Positions 1 to 8,097 of a DNA stretch of 64,000 nt are shown piece after piece. This DNA comes from Candidatus Brocadia sapporoensis. GTDB lineage: Bacteria; Planctomycetota; Brocadiia; Brocadiales; Brocadiaceae. Under the pieces are notes generated by a model. It was not told where the DNA came from and did not search any database. It saw only the letters and a program-made list of their open reading frames with translations. Each line of letters starts with the position of its first letter. Positions within the stretch are counted from its first letter, which is position 1. The stretch is taken from assembly GCF_001753675.2 (NCBI RefSeq), contig NZ_MJUW02000122.1, positions 38,089 to 102,088 of the forward strand, read 5' to 3'. A program made the position numbers and the translations under genes.

Positions 1-663
1 ATATTTCAAAAGGACAGTATGAGAGTTGAATCAGTACAAGCAATGTTGTGTAGTATAAGATTTTATGACTGATTTTTTATGAAATATGGTTTTTGCTATT
101 GCGCATGAAGAATAAAAATATACTTGGAGGAAGAAATTTACTATTGCATGGGTAACAAAAAGAGGAACATTCCGCTTCATAATATTACTCTGTAAAAGTT
201 TCTTTTTTGGGGAAGTATGTAGGCGACATTTTTCAGAGGCATTGGAAAGTCTTTCTTTTTGAGTTTGGGAGACATCCCTAAAATACGATATCCCTTTTTG
301 GCAACTTTATATCTACCCGAACGGTGACTATTCAGCGAAAAAACAAGGGTAAAAAGCCTGTGCTATAATAGTCGCAGTAGATAAATGAGTGGCTCATTAT
401 AAAGGCGGGAACCATTAACGATAAACAATATAGACATAGAGGTAACGCTCCAAAAAGCAGAGAAACTTCTTTCTGAAGAGAAAGGCATGGCGCCAGCCAT
501 GAGGTCAATGGTAGAGTTGTTGGTATTACTGATAACGCTGCTAGCGGGTCGTTTAAACCGGAACAGCCGCAAGTCTTTCTCAGGCGATCCGAACCGCAGG
601 AAAGAGAGCAAGTCAAAAGACGAGAGGAAGGCTGGGGGGACAAAAGGGTCATGAGTGGGTAAC
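1..663. other. stretch without a convincing gene
   Basis: No coding region could be supported. Overlapping minus-strand open frames at about 332-652 have no usable start signal, low-complexity composition and no recognisable family. A short perfect dyad (CATGGC / GCCATG, 486-501) lies in a locally GC-richer segment (about 480-650), which could be a structured RNA, but I could not match it to RNase P, tmRNA, SRP or 6S RNA. The 5' end of the window may cut through something that lies upstream. Confidence 0.4.
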
Positions 664-716
664 GCTAGTCCTAAAACAAGCGAGGTTTTTTAAACCTCGC
701 TTGTTTTAGGACTAGC
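664..716. repeat. 53-bp palindrome with 25-bp perfect arms
   Basis: Left arm 664-688 and right arm 692-716 are exact reverse complements, separated by TTT. The arm begins GCTAGTCCTAAAACAAGC. Transcribed, it would form a very stable long hairpin; as DNA it could extrude a cruciform. It lacks a run of T after the stem, so it is not a textbook intrinsic terminator. A short MITE or other palindromic mobile remnant is possible, and no second copy was noticed in this window. Confidence 0.8.
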
Positions 717-824
717 AGGTGGTACAAGATTCGAAGGAAGTGATGCCGTGAAAATAAAGGACAAAGGAAAGGGCGGTGCCAATAACCATGGAAAAAGAAG
801 CACCATTAAATGAAACCGTTTTTA

Positions 825-864
825 AAGTAAAAAAGGGAGGCTTTTTGGCCTCCCTTTTTTACTT
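825..864. terminator. strong hairpin, probable bidirectional terminator
   Basis: Arms 825-841 and 848-864 are perfect 17-bp reverse complements with a GGGAGGC core and a 6-nt loop. The A-rich outer left arm and T-rich outer right arm give a U-tract in both directions. It lies 71 bp before the Fe-S protein gene at 936 and probably insulates it from upstream transcription. Confidence 0.7.
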
Positions 865-935
865 CATCTTTGCTACAATCATCCTTAGTAACAAACGAAA
901 TTTTTAACAATAAAACTATCATAACGAGGAAATAG

Positions 936-2162
936 ATGCTTACTAAGGAGTGGCAAACCGAAATTCATAAATGTGCAAAATGCGGCAAATGCCGGTCAAT
1001 CTGTCCCGTCTTTATCGAAACGGGCAAGGAGTCCATGGTGGCACGTGGCCGTATAAGCCTGGCCGATGCGTTACGAAACGGTGAAATTTTTCACACCGAA
1101 CTCCTAAGGGAATATCTTCTTTCGTGCAAGAAATGCCTCCGATGCTCTCATATCTGCCCCTCGGGTGTTGATTATGATTTCATTATCCAAACTATGTTGG
1201 ATGATCTGGCAAACAACATCGGAATATGGTTAATACCGCGGATTGTATTCAGTATATTTTTAACCAGAAGGGGCATCTTTAATCTGCTTTTAAAAATAGC
1301 CAGTGTCTTTCAACGGTTAGTTCCTTTAAAACGTCATGGCACTATGAGGCATCTGCCTTTCATGTTTATGGGTGGTAGATGGATTCCACCTTTGGCAAAA
1401 AAGCCGGTACTCAAAAAATATCGAGGTATGAAGACGATAAAACATCCTAAAATGAAGGTGGGGTTTTATGTGGGCTGCCTCATCAATTATGTTTACACCG
1501 ATATTGCCGATGCAGTAATTGATGTGTTAAACCATTTTGAGATAGAAGTTGTTGTCCCCCAGGGCCAATTGTGCTGCGGCATTCCCGCAAGATCATTGGG
1601 GGACGTTAAAACGGCACGACGATTAGCGGAAGTGAACGTTGCGGTATTTGAAAAGGCTGGCGTTGATTTTATTATCAATGCATGCGCCACGTGCGGAAGA
1701 ACTCTGAAGAAGGACTACCCGCGCATTCTCGGTGAGCAGTGTCTGAAATTTTCCAACAAAGTATACGATATTACCGAGTTTATTGAGCAATATTGCAATT
1801 ATACAACAAAACTACAAAATACCAGGGTCGCCTACCACGACCCCTGTCACTTGTACTGGGGCCAAAATATTTCAAAGCCGCCCAGAGATATTTTGAGGCG
1901 TTCTGCTGTATTCCAAGAAATGGAAAATCCGGAACGATGCTGCGGCGGAGGTGGAGTATTCAATTTATTACACTATGATCTCTCAAAAAAGATCGGGGAG
2001 TACAAAGCAACGGCCATTGAAAAAAGCGGTGCAGAGATCGTAGCAACAGGTTGTCCCGGATGCCGGCTCCAAATCGAAGATCTTCTTGCAGCAAGGAACT
2101 CTCCGGTTAAATGTACACATACGATACAGGTTTTACGGGATGCTATACTGCCACCGCCATGA
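936..2162 (+). CDS. GlcF/LutA-like (Fe-S)-binding oxidoreductase subunit
   Basis: 408 residues. The N-terminus carries two ferredoxin-type [4Fe-4S] motifs, CAKCGKCRSICP (about residues 13-24) and CKKCLRCSHICP (about 63-74). Two CCG cysteine-rich domains of the heterodisulfide reductase/glycolate oxidase type follow, one with QLCCGIPARS and one with DPCHLYWG and RCCGGGG. Such proteins pass electrons between a flavin dehydrogenase (GlcD/LldD type) and quinone or another acceptor. No GlcD-like partner lies nearby, so the substrate is unknown. A good ribosome site (GAGGAAATAG then ATG) supports the start. It is convergent with the asd gene downstream. The family call is firm; glycolate or lactate specificity is not established. 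Confidence 0.85.
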   Translation: MLTKEWQTEIHKCAKCGKCRSICPVFIETGKESMVARGRISLADALRNGEIFHTELLREYLLSCKKCLRCSHICPSGVDYDFIIQTMLDDLANNIGIWLIPRIVFSIFLTRRGIFNLLLKIASVFQRLVPLKRHGTMRHLPFMFMGGRWIPPLAKKPVLKKYRGMKTIKHPKMKVGFYVGCLINYVYTDIADAVIDVLNHFEIEVVVPQGQLCCGIPARSLGDVKTARRLAEVNVAVFEKAGVDFIINACATCGRTLKKDYPRILGEQCLKFSNKVYDITEFIEQYCNYTTKLQNTRVAYHDPCHLYWGQNISKPPRDILRRSAVFQEMENPERCCGGGGVFNLLHYDLSKKIGEYKATAIEKSGAEIVATGCPGCRLQIEDLLAARNSPVKCTHTIQVLRDAILPPP

Positions 2163-2194
2163 TATTTTGGCACTATCTGCCAGTGAGAGGATAT

Positions 2195-3217
2195 TTAACC
2201 AGCGGTCTGACATAACAACATCTCGGCAATCTGGATAGCGTTCAGTGCGGCGCCTTTTCGAAGATTATCGCTCACAACCCATAGGTTAATTCCGTTCGCA
2301 ATGGATTCGTCCTCGCGAATACGTCCGACAAAAACATCGTCTTTCCCCACGGCGTTTGTTGCGAGAGGGTATACCTGATTTGCAGGATCGTCCATCAAAG
2401 TAACTCCCGGTGCCTTTGAGAAAAGTCTTTTTACTTCTGCTGCGGTAATTTTTTTTTCCGTTTCCACATTTACCGATTCGCTATGACCGCGAACAACAGG
2501 TACCCGAACGGTAGTGGCAGTCACTCTGATGCTGTTATCGCCCATAATCTTTTTCGTTTCATTTATCATCTTCAACTCTTCGGATGTGTACCCATTGGAC
2601 AGGAAAGCATTGTTTTGAGGAATCTGCGGCAATACGTTAAAGGCAATCTGATGGGGAAACAAATATCTTTTAAAGCCTTCCTTGCCGGAGAGAACGCTCA
2701 TTGTCTCCTTCTGAAGCTCGTCTATTGCTTTCAGCCCGGCGCCGGACACCGCCTGATATGTCGAAACAACGATCCTCTTTATCCTTGCAGCATCATGGAT
2801 TGGTTTTAAGGCAACCACCATCTGAATGGTGGAGCAATTAGGGTTGGCAATCACACCATGATGTTTTGCAATCTCCTGAGGATTCACTTCAGGCACTACC
2901 AATGGCACGTCGTCATCCATCCGGAAGGCGCTGGAATTGTCCACGCAAACAGCACCACTCTCAATTGCATAAGGTACGTATTCCCTGCTGATGCTTGCCC
3001 CCGCGCTAAAAAGGGCGATCTTTATGCCTTGAAACGAATGCTTCGACAGTTCCTGTACGGTATAATCAGCTCCGCGAAACTGCATTTTTTTTCCGGCAGA
3101 ACGTCTTGATGCTAATAATCTCAACTCTTTAATCGGGAATTTTCTCGTCTCCAGTATTCTGAGAAATTCCTCACCTACGGCTCCTGTTGCACCAACCACC
3201 GCTATATTTACCGCCAT
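2195..3217 (-). CDS. asd: aspartate-semialdehyde dehydrogenase
   Basis: 340 residues, the normal length. It reduces 4-aspartyl phosphate to aspartate semialdehyde with NADPH, the branch step to lysine/diaminopimelate, threonine and methionine. Visible features are the N-terminal Rossmann motif (VVGATGAVGEEFLRILE), the active-site cysteine motif NPNCSTIQMV (Cys about residue 127) and the substrate-binding VRGHSE region. An AAGGAG sequence lies about 12 nt before the ATG. The gene is monocistronic in appearance and ends 32 bp from the convergent Fe-S gene. Confidence 0.95.
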   Translation of the reverse strand: MAVNIAVVGATGAVGEEFLRILETRKFPIKELRLLASRRSAGKKMQFRGADYTVQELSKHSFQGIKIALFSAGASISREYVPYAIESGAVCVDNSSAFRMDDDVPLVVPEVNPQEIAKHHGVIANPNCSTIQMVVALKPIHDAARIKRIVVSTYQAVSGAGLKAIDELQKETMSVLSGKEGFKRYLFPHQIAFNVLPQIPQNNAFLSNGYTSEELKMINETKKIMGDNSIRVTATTVRVPVVRGHSESVNVETEKKITAAEVKRLFSKAPGVTLMDDPANQVYPLATNAVGKDDVFVGRIREDESIANGINLWVVSDNLRKGAALNAIQIAEMLLCQTAG

Positions 3218-3310
3218 TTTTCCTACAACTCCTTCCGTTGTTAAAAAACATCAGAGTAGCTACCAGTATGAAGCCTGAGTTACTGACGTTTATCACTAAA
3301 AGTGACTTAA

Positions 3311-4276
3311 TTATTTGATACGTATGAGAATATCATCCTGAATTTTTTCCCTCTGTCTGATATGTGCTATTTGCGCTAAAAATCGCTGTGCATCACTATA
3401 ATACCCTGCTGTGGGTTTCAAACCAGGTATAAATTGAAGCCAATATTGATTTTCCAACCGCACAAACAACTCCCGAAGATATTTGCTGAACATCGAAGCA
3501 AGGGCTACGGTCATACACCTGTCTTCGCCCTTTTCTATGAAGGAAATCGTCATCTTCTTCTGTGCGGTTTTCACCTCGTATGTTGAAATTTTGTCTTCCT
3601 CCTTTAAAACACGTATATCGGCAATCGATAATTGCTCTTGTAGTAAATTGGTATAGGTATTTCGACCCCCTTGTTTATCAACAATCAAACGAATATGGTC
3701 GTTGCTTAAATTCCAAAGCCGGGAAACAAGTGCAGCGCTCGCCTTAAACAAGACAATAGACTTATTCCGCAACAGCTTTACCTGTTCGTTAAATTCCCTC
3801 ACCGCAACAACACAACTGCTTGAGTGAAAAAACCTCACATCGCGCTTGCAAAAAGTGTGGTTTAAAGAATCAGCACTATTTAAGACAACCACACGATTTG
3901 TGGTTAAAGGTAATGAAAAATCTTTTCCTGTATACCATGGGTATTGGTCAAAGATTCCGATATCATTGCACGACAGGCTGCCAAGCAATTGATAAAAGGA
4001 CGTGATATTTAAACCCTTTGATTCAAGGAATGAAAGAACACCGACTTCCAATGGTTTTAAGCCTAAGCCATGATGTGAACGATATAGTTTCTTACTATCC
4101 CGAACAGCGATCCGCTGGTTCCTGCTCTTGAGATCGTTTGAAATAGCATCTCTCAAGATTTCCCACAGAGAGAGATTAATCATTTCGTCCGGCACAGAAA
4201 AAGCAACTATAGAAGTCACCATTGGTCCAAGTACCGGGCCATATCCGGACTCATCAATGCCTGCTATGATGGCCAT
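3311..4276 (-). CDS. divergent RNase HII-like protein
   Basis: 321 residues, longer than ordinary RNase HII (about 200-250). The N-terminal GIDESGYGPVLGPMV matches the DE.GRGP.GPVV active-site block (Asp8, Glu9), followed by VRDSKKL (family: DSKKLS). A third acidic site is suggested by LIVDKQGGR. The late block TVALASMFSKYLREL resembles ASILAKVTRD but has Glu where Asp is usual, and LKPTAGYYSDAQRF aligns loosely with the GYPT.H segment. An inserted middle region of about 90 residues has no match I recognise. It probably cleaves RNA in RNA:DNA hybrids, but catalysis is inferred only. A canonical rnhB may exist elsewhere in the genome. Confidence 0.65.
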   Translation of the reverse strand: MAIIAGIDESGYGPVLGPMVTSIVAFSVPDEMINLSLWEILRDAISNDLKSRNQRIAVRDSKKLYRSHHGLGLKPLEVGVLSFLESKGLNITSFYQLLGSLSCNDIGIFDQYPWYTGKDFSLPLTTNRVVVLNSADSLNHTFCKRDVRFFHSSSCVVAVREFNEQVKLLRNKSIVLFKASAALVSRLWNLSNDHIRLIVDKQGGRNTYTNLLQEQLSIADIRVLKEEDKISTYEVKTAQKKMTISFIEKGEDRCMTVALASMFSKYLRELFVRLENQYWLQFIPGLKPTAGYYSDAQRFLAQIAHIRQREKIQDDILIRIK

Positions 4277-5166
4277 ATCATGATATAATTAATCATAACC
4301 GCAACAAAACCACAACCAAATACTCCCCGTTAAGAGGGGCGAAGGAGGGTATAAAAAATTTGCAAAAAAGATTTTACAAAGACGTGTTGATAAGTAGCGC
4401 ATTGCCAAGATAGAAGATACTTTTTTTGTAAGTACCAAAACCTTAAGCTTACCATCCACACTAATTCCAGATCCAACAGCAGTTCCGTTATGTGCAACAC
4501 ACAGACATGATATTGTAATAGTTCCGGATGTACGTTAAACGCAAAATCTATCCTGGAGGTAAGATAAAATTTCCCTTCCCAATGAAAAATGGCCAGGATA
4601 GTGGTAGCTACCTTTTCTTTAATGCCTAAGTCTCGGCTGACGATCGACGCTGCCTTTCCTGTGGGAAGGGCGGGAATAGTTTTAACGGGGATATGTGGTT
4701 CAAAACAGCTTGCCGGCGTGGTTGTAGACCATCCTTTAGCAGGAGGATGTTTCAGCAAGTCCTCCAGAAAGAAATTTAGTAACATTTTACTGCTCTTCCC
4801 ACTTGATACTGAAATTTTTCAAAACTGTCTTTTCTCACTCTGCAAGAGCAATTCTTTGGCCTTTATTTGCAGAAACAGGAAGCCTTTCCCGCCATCAGAG
4901 TATTGAAACCAAGAATTATCATCAAAGATACAGCTGCTCGTGTCCAATATTTTTTAATGATCCTTTTCCTTTTTTTCGATGAGATTCAACAAAGAAAGAG
5001 TCATTTAAAATATTTTTTTACTCATTGTCAATAAAAAATCTTTTGATGAACAAACAAAATCCCATGCCTTTTGAAAGAATATTGATATTTATGATTGCAT
5101 TTGGTAGATTGAACGATAAATCTTTATGTCTTGGTTTGAAAAAATTCATGAAAGGAGATGTAAATT
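4277..5166. other. 890-bp stretch without a confident gene
   Basis: A minus-strand open frame of 151 codons (4330-4785) and a plus-strand one of 105 codons (4589-4906) overlap each other antiparallel. Neither has a recognisable family. The minus-strand frame ends inside an intergenic repeat (about 4347-4384) that recurs elsewhere in the window, which argues against its C-terminus being real. A short or decayed gene within 4550-4800 remains possible. The last 200 bp are AT-rich and lead into the next gene's ribosome site. Confidence 0.35.
4347..4384 (+). repeat. degenerate copy of intergenic GGTGTAAAA repeat
   Basis: GGGTATAAAAAATTTGC followed by A-rich sequence and GATTTTACAAAG resembles the better conserved copies at 48042-48085 and 51640-51682. 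It is preceded by a purine-rich GAGGGGCGAAGGAGGG segment, as expected for a dispersed intergenic repeat. This is the weakest of the three copies. Confidence 0.35.
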
Positions 5167-5370
5167 ATGAATTTAACGGAAGCGATTGACATGGTAGCGA
5201 AAGACGAACGGGATTTACAGTCAAAATACACGAAACTCGCGGATGGGGAAACAGACCCATTCGTAAAGGCATTTTTAAACAGAATTGTCAAAGATGCGAT
5301 CAAGCACGAAAAAAAAATCTATAAAAAATACGAAAAAGTTATGGCTACTTTAAATAAGAAAACGTATTAA
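5167..5370 (+). CDS. small helical charged protein of unknown function
   Basis: 67 residues, strongly charged, with heptad-compatible helices. It starts MNLTEAIDMVAKDERDLQ and is rich in Glu and Lys. A strong ribosome site (AAAGGAGATG, 8 nt before ATG) and a terminator-like hairpin just downstream support it as a real gene. The pattern of Glu, Asp and His (for example IKHEKKIYKKYEK) is vaguely like one half of a ferritin/rubrerythrin-type helical bundle, but metal binding cannot be claimed. I do not recognise the family. Confidence 0.65.
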   Translation: MNLTEAIDMVAKDERDLQSKYTKLADGETDPFVKAFLNRIVKDAIKHEKKIYKKYEKVMATLNKKTY

Positions 5371-5405
5371 GCGCCTTTTTATAATAACCTGTTGAACCAA
5401 AGCAG

Positions 5406-5440
5406 AAAACCCCAATATCTTATGCAGATACTGGGGTTTT
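5406..5440. terminator. bidirectional terminator hairpin
   Basis: AAAACCCCAATATCT (5406-5420) pairs with AGATACTGGGGTTTT (5426-5440) with one mismatch and a 5-nt loop. The A/T outer ends supply a U-tract in both directions. It sits between the convergent 67-aa gene and the cold-shock gene. Confidence 0.7.
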
Positions 5441-5540
5441 GATGTCGCAATTATAATTTAATGACAACTCCATATTTTTATGCGTCAGCCGGCCGAAATG
5501 ATTTTCGTTATAATATAAGAGTGTGCTTTTTTAATAAATT

Positions 5541-5741
5541 TTATAATTTGACGACTTTTGCAGCCTTGTAGCCCTTCTGGTCTTTAATGACTTCAAATTC
5601 GACCTTGTCTCCCTCCGCAAGAGTTCTAAAACCCTCGCCTTGAATAGCAGTTTGATGTACGAATACATCTTGACCGTTATCCTGGGAAATAAAACCAAAT
5701 CCTTTTTTGTCATTGAACCATTTTACTGTCCCTGTTGCCAT
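5541..5741 (-). CDS. cold-shock protein, CspA family
   Basis: 66 residues, a complete single cold-shock (OB-fold) domain. The RNP1 motif KGFGFIS and RNP2 motif DVFVHQTAI are intact, as is the N-terminal GTVKWFN. It binds single-stranded nucleic acid and acts as an RNA chaperone. A very purine-rich ribosome site (GAGAGGGGGTGA) lies 6 to 8 nt before the ATG. The spacer upstream to the divergent TPR gene could hold the long untranslated leader typical of csp genes, but no defined thermosensor element was recognised. Confidence 0.95.
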   Translation of the reverse strand: MATGTVKWFNDKKGFGFISQDNGQDVFVHQTAIQGEGFRTLAEGDKVEFEVIKDQKGYKAAKVVKL

Positions 5742-6042
5742 TCAAAAATCACCCCCTCTCATTTTAAAAAATTCAAAAAAACAGAAAGACTACGAGGTTC
5801 TATCGCTTGTAGTCTTTATTGTACCTAGAAACGACTTTACAAAACTGCTAACCAACGTAACAAAATGCTATCAAACAATAATTGTCAAATCAAGAGAAAT
5901 AATAGAGATGTCGTGGAATATGGTATGATAAAATTTATTTGAATTTCTGTTGGGTGTTTGTTACACTCCAGCATCCAAACAAAGAGTTTATCGGTTTATT
6001 AGAATGCATTTTTTATGCAATGTATGGAGGTTTAACAATAAA

Positions 6043-7410
6043 ATGCCAACAGCGGTTGCAGATACAGACCTTGATACACTCCTGAAGGTAGAGACATTGT
6101 CAAGGGAGACCATAAATTATATCAAAGAACAAGTATTTAGTTCCAAAGAAACTAGAGAAGATCTGGATGCAAAGATTGCTTCGTTAAGAATTGGCATAAA
6201 AAAGGTACACGATGTGAACGAGGCGAAGGACTTAACCCTTTTATTGGGGATTTTGGAATGGATGATTGGAAATGTAAAAGAGGCTTCTGAATTCCTGAAA
6301 GAGGTGAAATCAAGAAAAATTGCTGCCTATTATTTGGGTAAATGCTATCAGGAATTAGGCGATTATGACCACGCTTTGGAATGTTTTGAACGAGCCAAAA
6401 AAACGGATACTGAAGAATTTGACATTTGTATGGATATTGCCGAAACCAAAAGACTAAAAGGCAATAACGAAGATGCCCTGAAAATCGTTAAAAGTTTTTC
6501 CCACTCCCACGAAAACAATCCAGACTTTCATTACCAATTGGGATGTTGCTTGGACGCCCTCGGAGAATATGATGATGCGCATAGTCACTATGAGCAGTCA
6601 CTTCGAATAGCCCCAAGCTATGCAAAATCTCTCTTCCGTATGGCTTTTAATTATGATCTCGGCGGAGAAGATGAAAAAGCCATTGAGTACTATGAACAGT
6701 GCATAAAGTTGTGTCCTAATCATAAAAATGCATTTATCAATCTAGGAATATTGTATGAAGATGAAGGCAGCTTTGATGATGCGGTATATTGCTATGAAAC
6801 TGTTTTAGAAGCCGAACAAAACAATCCCCGGGCCTTGTTGTTTTTAAAGGATGCAAAAGACTCCATGGGCATGTATTATGATGAAGAGATTTCAAAAAAA
6901 CAAGGAAAGGAAAGTGAGGTGTTAAATATACCCATCTCAGATTTTGAACTCTCCGTAAGAAGTAAAAATTGTTTGGAGAGAATGAACATTCGCACCTTGC
7001 GAGATCTTACACGAATTACGGAGGTCGACTTACTTTCTTTCAAGAATTTTGGAGAAACCTCACTCAACGAAATCAAGTTCATCTTATCACAAAAAGGATT
7101 ACGTTTAGGACAGGCAGTTGAAAGCGATAGCGAAACAGAGGGTTTTGGTAATGACCATACAGAAAGGAAGACGGGCATTATACAAACTATTTCTGAACTC
7201 GGGCTCTCCACGCGCTGCAGAAATGCCCTGATCAAGGTCGGCATTGAAACAATAAAAGACCTTACTGAAAAGACAGAAATAGAGTTAGATCAAAAAGGGA
7301 TAAAACAAAATTATATCGATGAGATATGCGACAGATTATCCGAAGTTGGTCTAGTTTTAAAAAACGTTGATAACGGTAAGTCAGATTTGGACGGAACCGT
7401 CACAGAGTAG
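6043..7410 (+). CDS. TPR protein with two RNA polymerase alpha-CTD-like domains
   Basis: I chose the ATG at 6043 (455 residues) over an in-frame TTG at 5950, because GGAGG lies about 12 nt before it and the extra N-terminus looks non-coding. About five tetratricopeptide repeats cover roughly residues 95-290. Two C-terminal modules resemble the helix-hairpin-helix C-terminal domain of the RNA polymerase alpha subunit. The first (about 305-365) has FELSVRSKNCLERMNI and FGETSLNEIKFIL, the second (about 385-440) has LGLSTRCRNALIKVGI. Both keep the Arg and Asn equivalent to E. coli alpha Arg265 and Asn268, which contact the DNA minor groove and activators. It may bind UP-element-like DNA or transcription factors and recruit partners through its TPRs. 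Related planctomycete proteins are known, but the function is not. Confidence 0.8.
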   Translation: MPTAVADTDLDTLLKVETLSRETINYIKEQVFSSKETREDLDAKIASLRIGIKKVHDVNEAKDLTLLLGILEWMIGNVKEASEFLKEVKSRKIAAYYLGKCYQELGDYDHALECFERAKKTDTEEFDICMDIAETKRLKGNNEDALKIVKSFSHSHENNPDFHYQLGCCLDALGEYDDAHSHYEQSLRIAPSYAKSLFRMAFNYDLGGEDEKAIEYYEQCIKLCPNHKNAFINLGILYEDEGSFDDAVYCYETVLEAEQNNPRALLFLKDAKDSMGMYYDEEISKKQGKESEVLNIPISDFELSVRSKNCLERMNIRTLRDLTRITEVDLLSFKNFGETSLNEIKFILSQKGLRLGQAVESDSETEGFGNDHTERKTGIIQTISELGLSTRCRNALIKVGIETIKDLTEKTEIELDQKGIKQNYIDEICDRLSEVGLVLKNVDNGKSDLDGTVTE

Positions 7411-7462
7411 CCTCTTTAAAAAATTCGGATGGTGTGATTACGGAAGCTAAGGATGTGTGCAC

Positions 7463-8053
7463 ATGCTAGATTACATCCGAGGAAGGGTTGTTAGCAAATC
7501 TCCCACAAGGCTTATCTTGGAAGTAGCTGGCATCGGTTATCTATTACACATTCCGCTATCTACCTTTGAGAAGATACCCAATCACGAAGAGGTTACAATC
7601 CTTACGCAGTTATTTATCAAAGAAGATCAGATAAAAATCTTTGGGTTTGCGACGGGGGAAGAAAGGGATTTGTTCCAACTGTTGCTTTCGGTGAATGGCA
7701 TAGGACCTACTACAGCAATCACAATACTTTCTGGTAGTCGTGTGAGTGACATCAAAGATGCAGTTGCCCGTGAAGATGCGAAATCCTTGGAAAAGATCAA
7801 GGGGGTGGGTAAAAAAACTGCTGAACGGATTATCCTGGAACTCAAGGGAATAATAAAGGAAATGTCGCTCACCTTACAATCAGGTATAGAGACCGGACAA
7901 AAGACGTTGATATCTGATGCCGTCAGTGCGCTAATTTCTCTGGGTTATGGGAGATCTGTGGCAGAAAATGCCGTAAACGAGGCAATGAGAAAACTGGGAG
8001 CCATTACTAATGTTGAGGTGCTTGTTAGGGAGGCATTGAAACACAAAACCTGA
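7463..8053 (+). CDS. ruvA: Holliday junction helicase subunit RuvA
   Basis: 196 residues from ATG 7463, chosen over GTG 7457 because RuvA begins M(I/L)DYIRG and TAAGGA lies 9 nt before it. The N-terminal OB fold (1-65) is followed by two helix-hairpin-helix motifs (VNGIGPTTAI and IKGVGKKTAERI) that grip the four-way junction, and a C-terminal domain III (about 150-196) that contacts RuvB. It works with RuvB in branch migration. It is directly followed by ruvB after 44 bp; ruvC is not adjacent. Confidence 0.97.
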   Translation: MLDYIRGRVVSKSPTRLILEVAGIGYLLHIPLSTFEKIPNHEEVTILTQLFIKEDQIKIFGFATGEERDLFQLLLSVNGIGPTTAITILSGSRVSDIKDAVAREDAKSLEKIKGVGKKTAERIILELKGIIKEMSLTLQSGIETGQKTLISDAVSALISLGYGRSVAENAVNEAMRKLGAITNVEVLVREALKHKT

Positions 8054-8097
8054 TTGCTCCGGCGTGCGACTTAGGATCTCACAGTAGGATATAGGTT

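Noticed and set aside
328..340. 13-mer CTATTCAGCGAAA shared with 63898-63910
   Set aside because: A match this short is expected by chance in 64 kb and neither site shows other element features.
332..652. Minus-strand open frames of 106 and 82 codons
   Set aside because: They overlap in different frames, have no ribosome site or family resemblance, and lie in a repeat-rich spacer.
664..716. CRISPR repeat or array
   Set aside because: Single palindrome with no repeated spacers and no cas genes in the window.
4330..4906. Antiparallel 151- and 105-codon open frames
   Set aside because: They shadow each other, the longer one ends inside a dispersed repeat, and neither shows a conserved motif.
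5950..6042. TTG-initiated N-terminal extension of the TPR/alpha-CTD protein
   Set aside because: The internal ATG at 6043 has a good ribosome site and the extension reads as non-coding.
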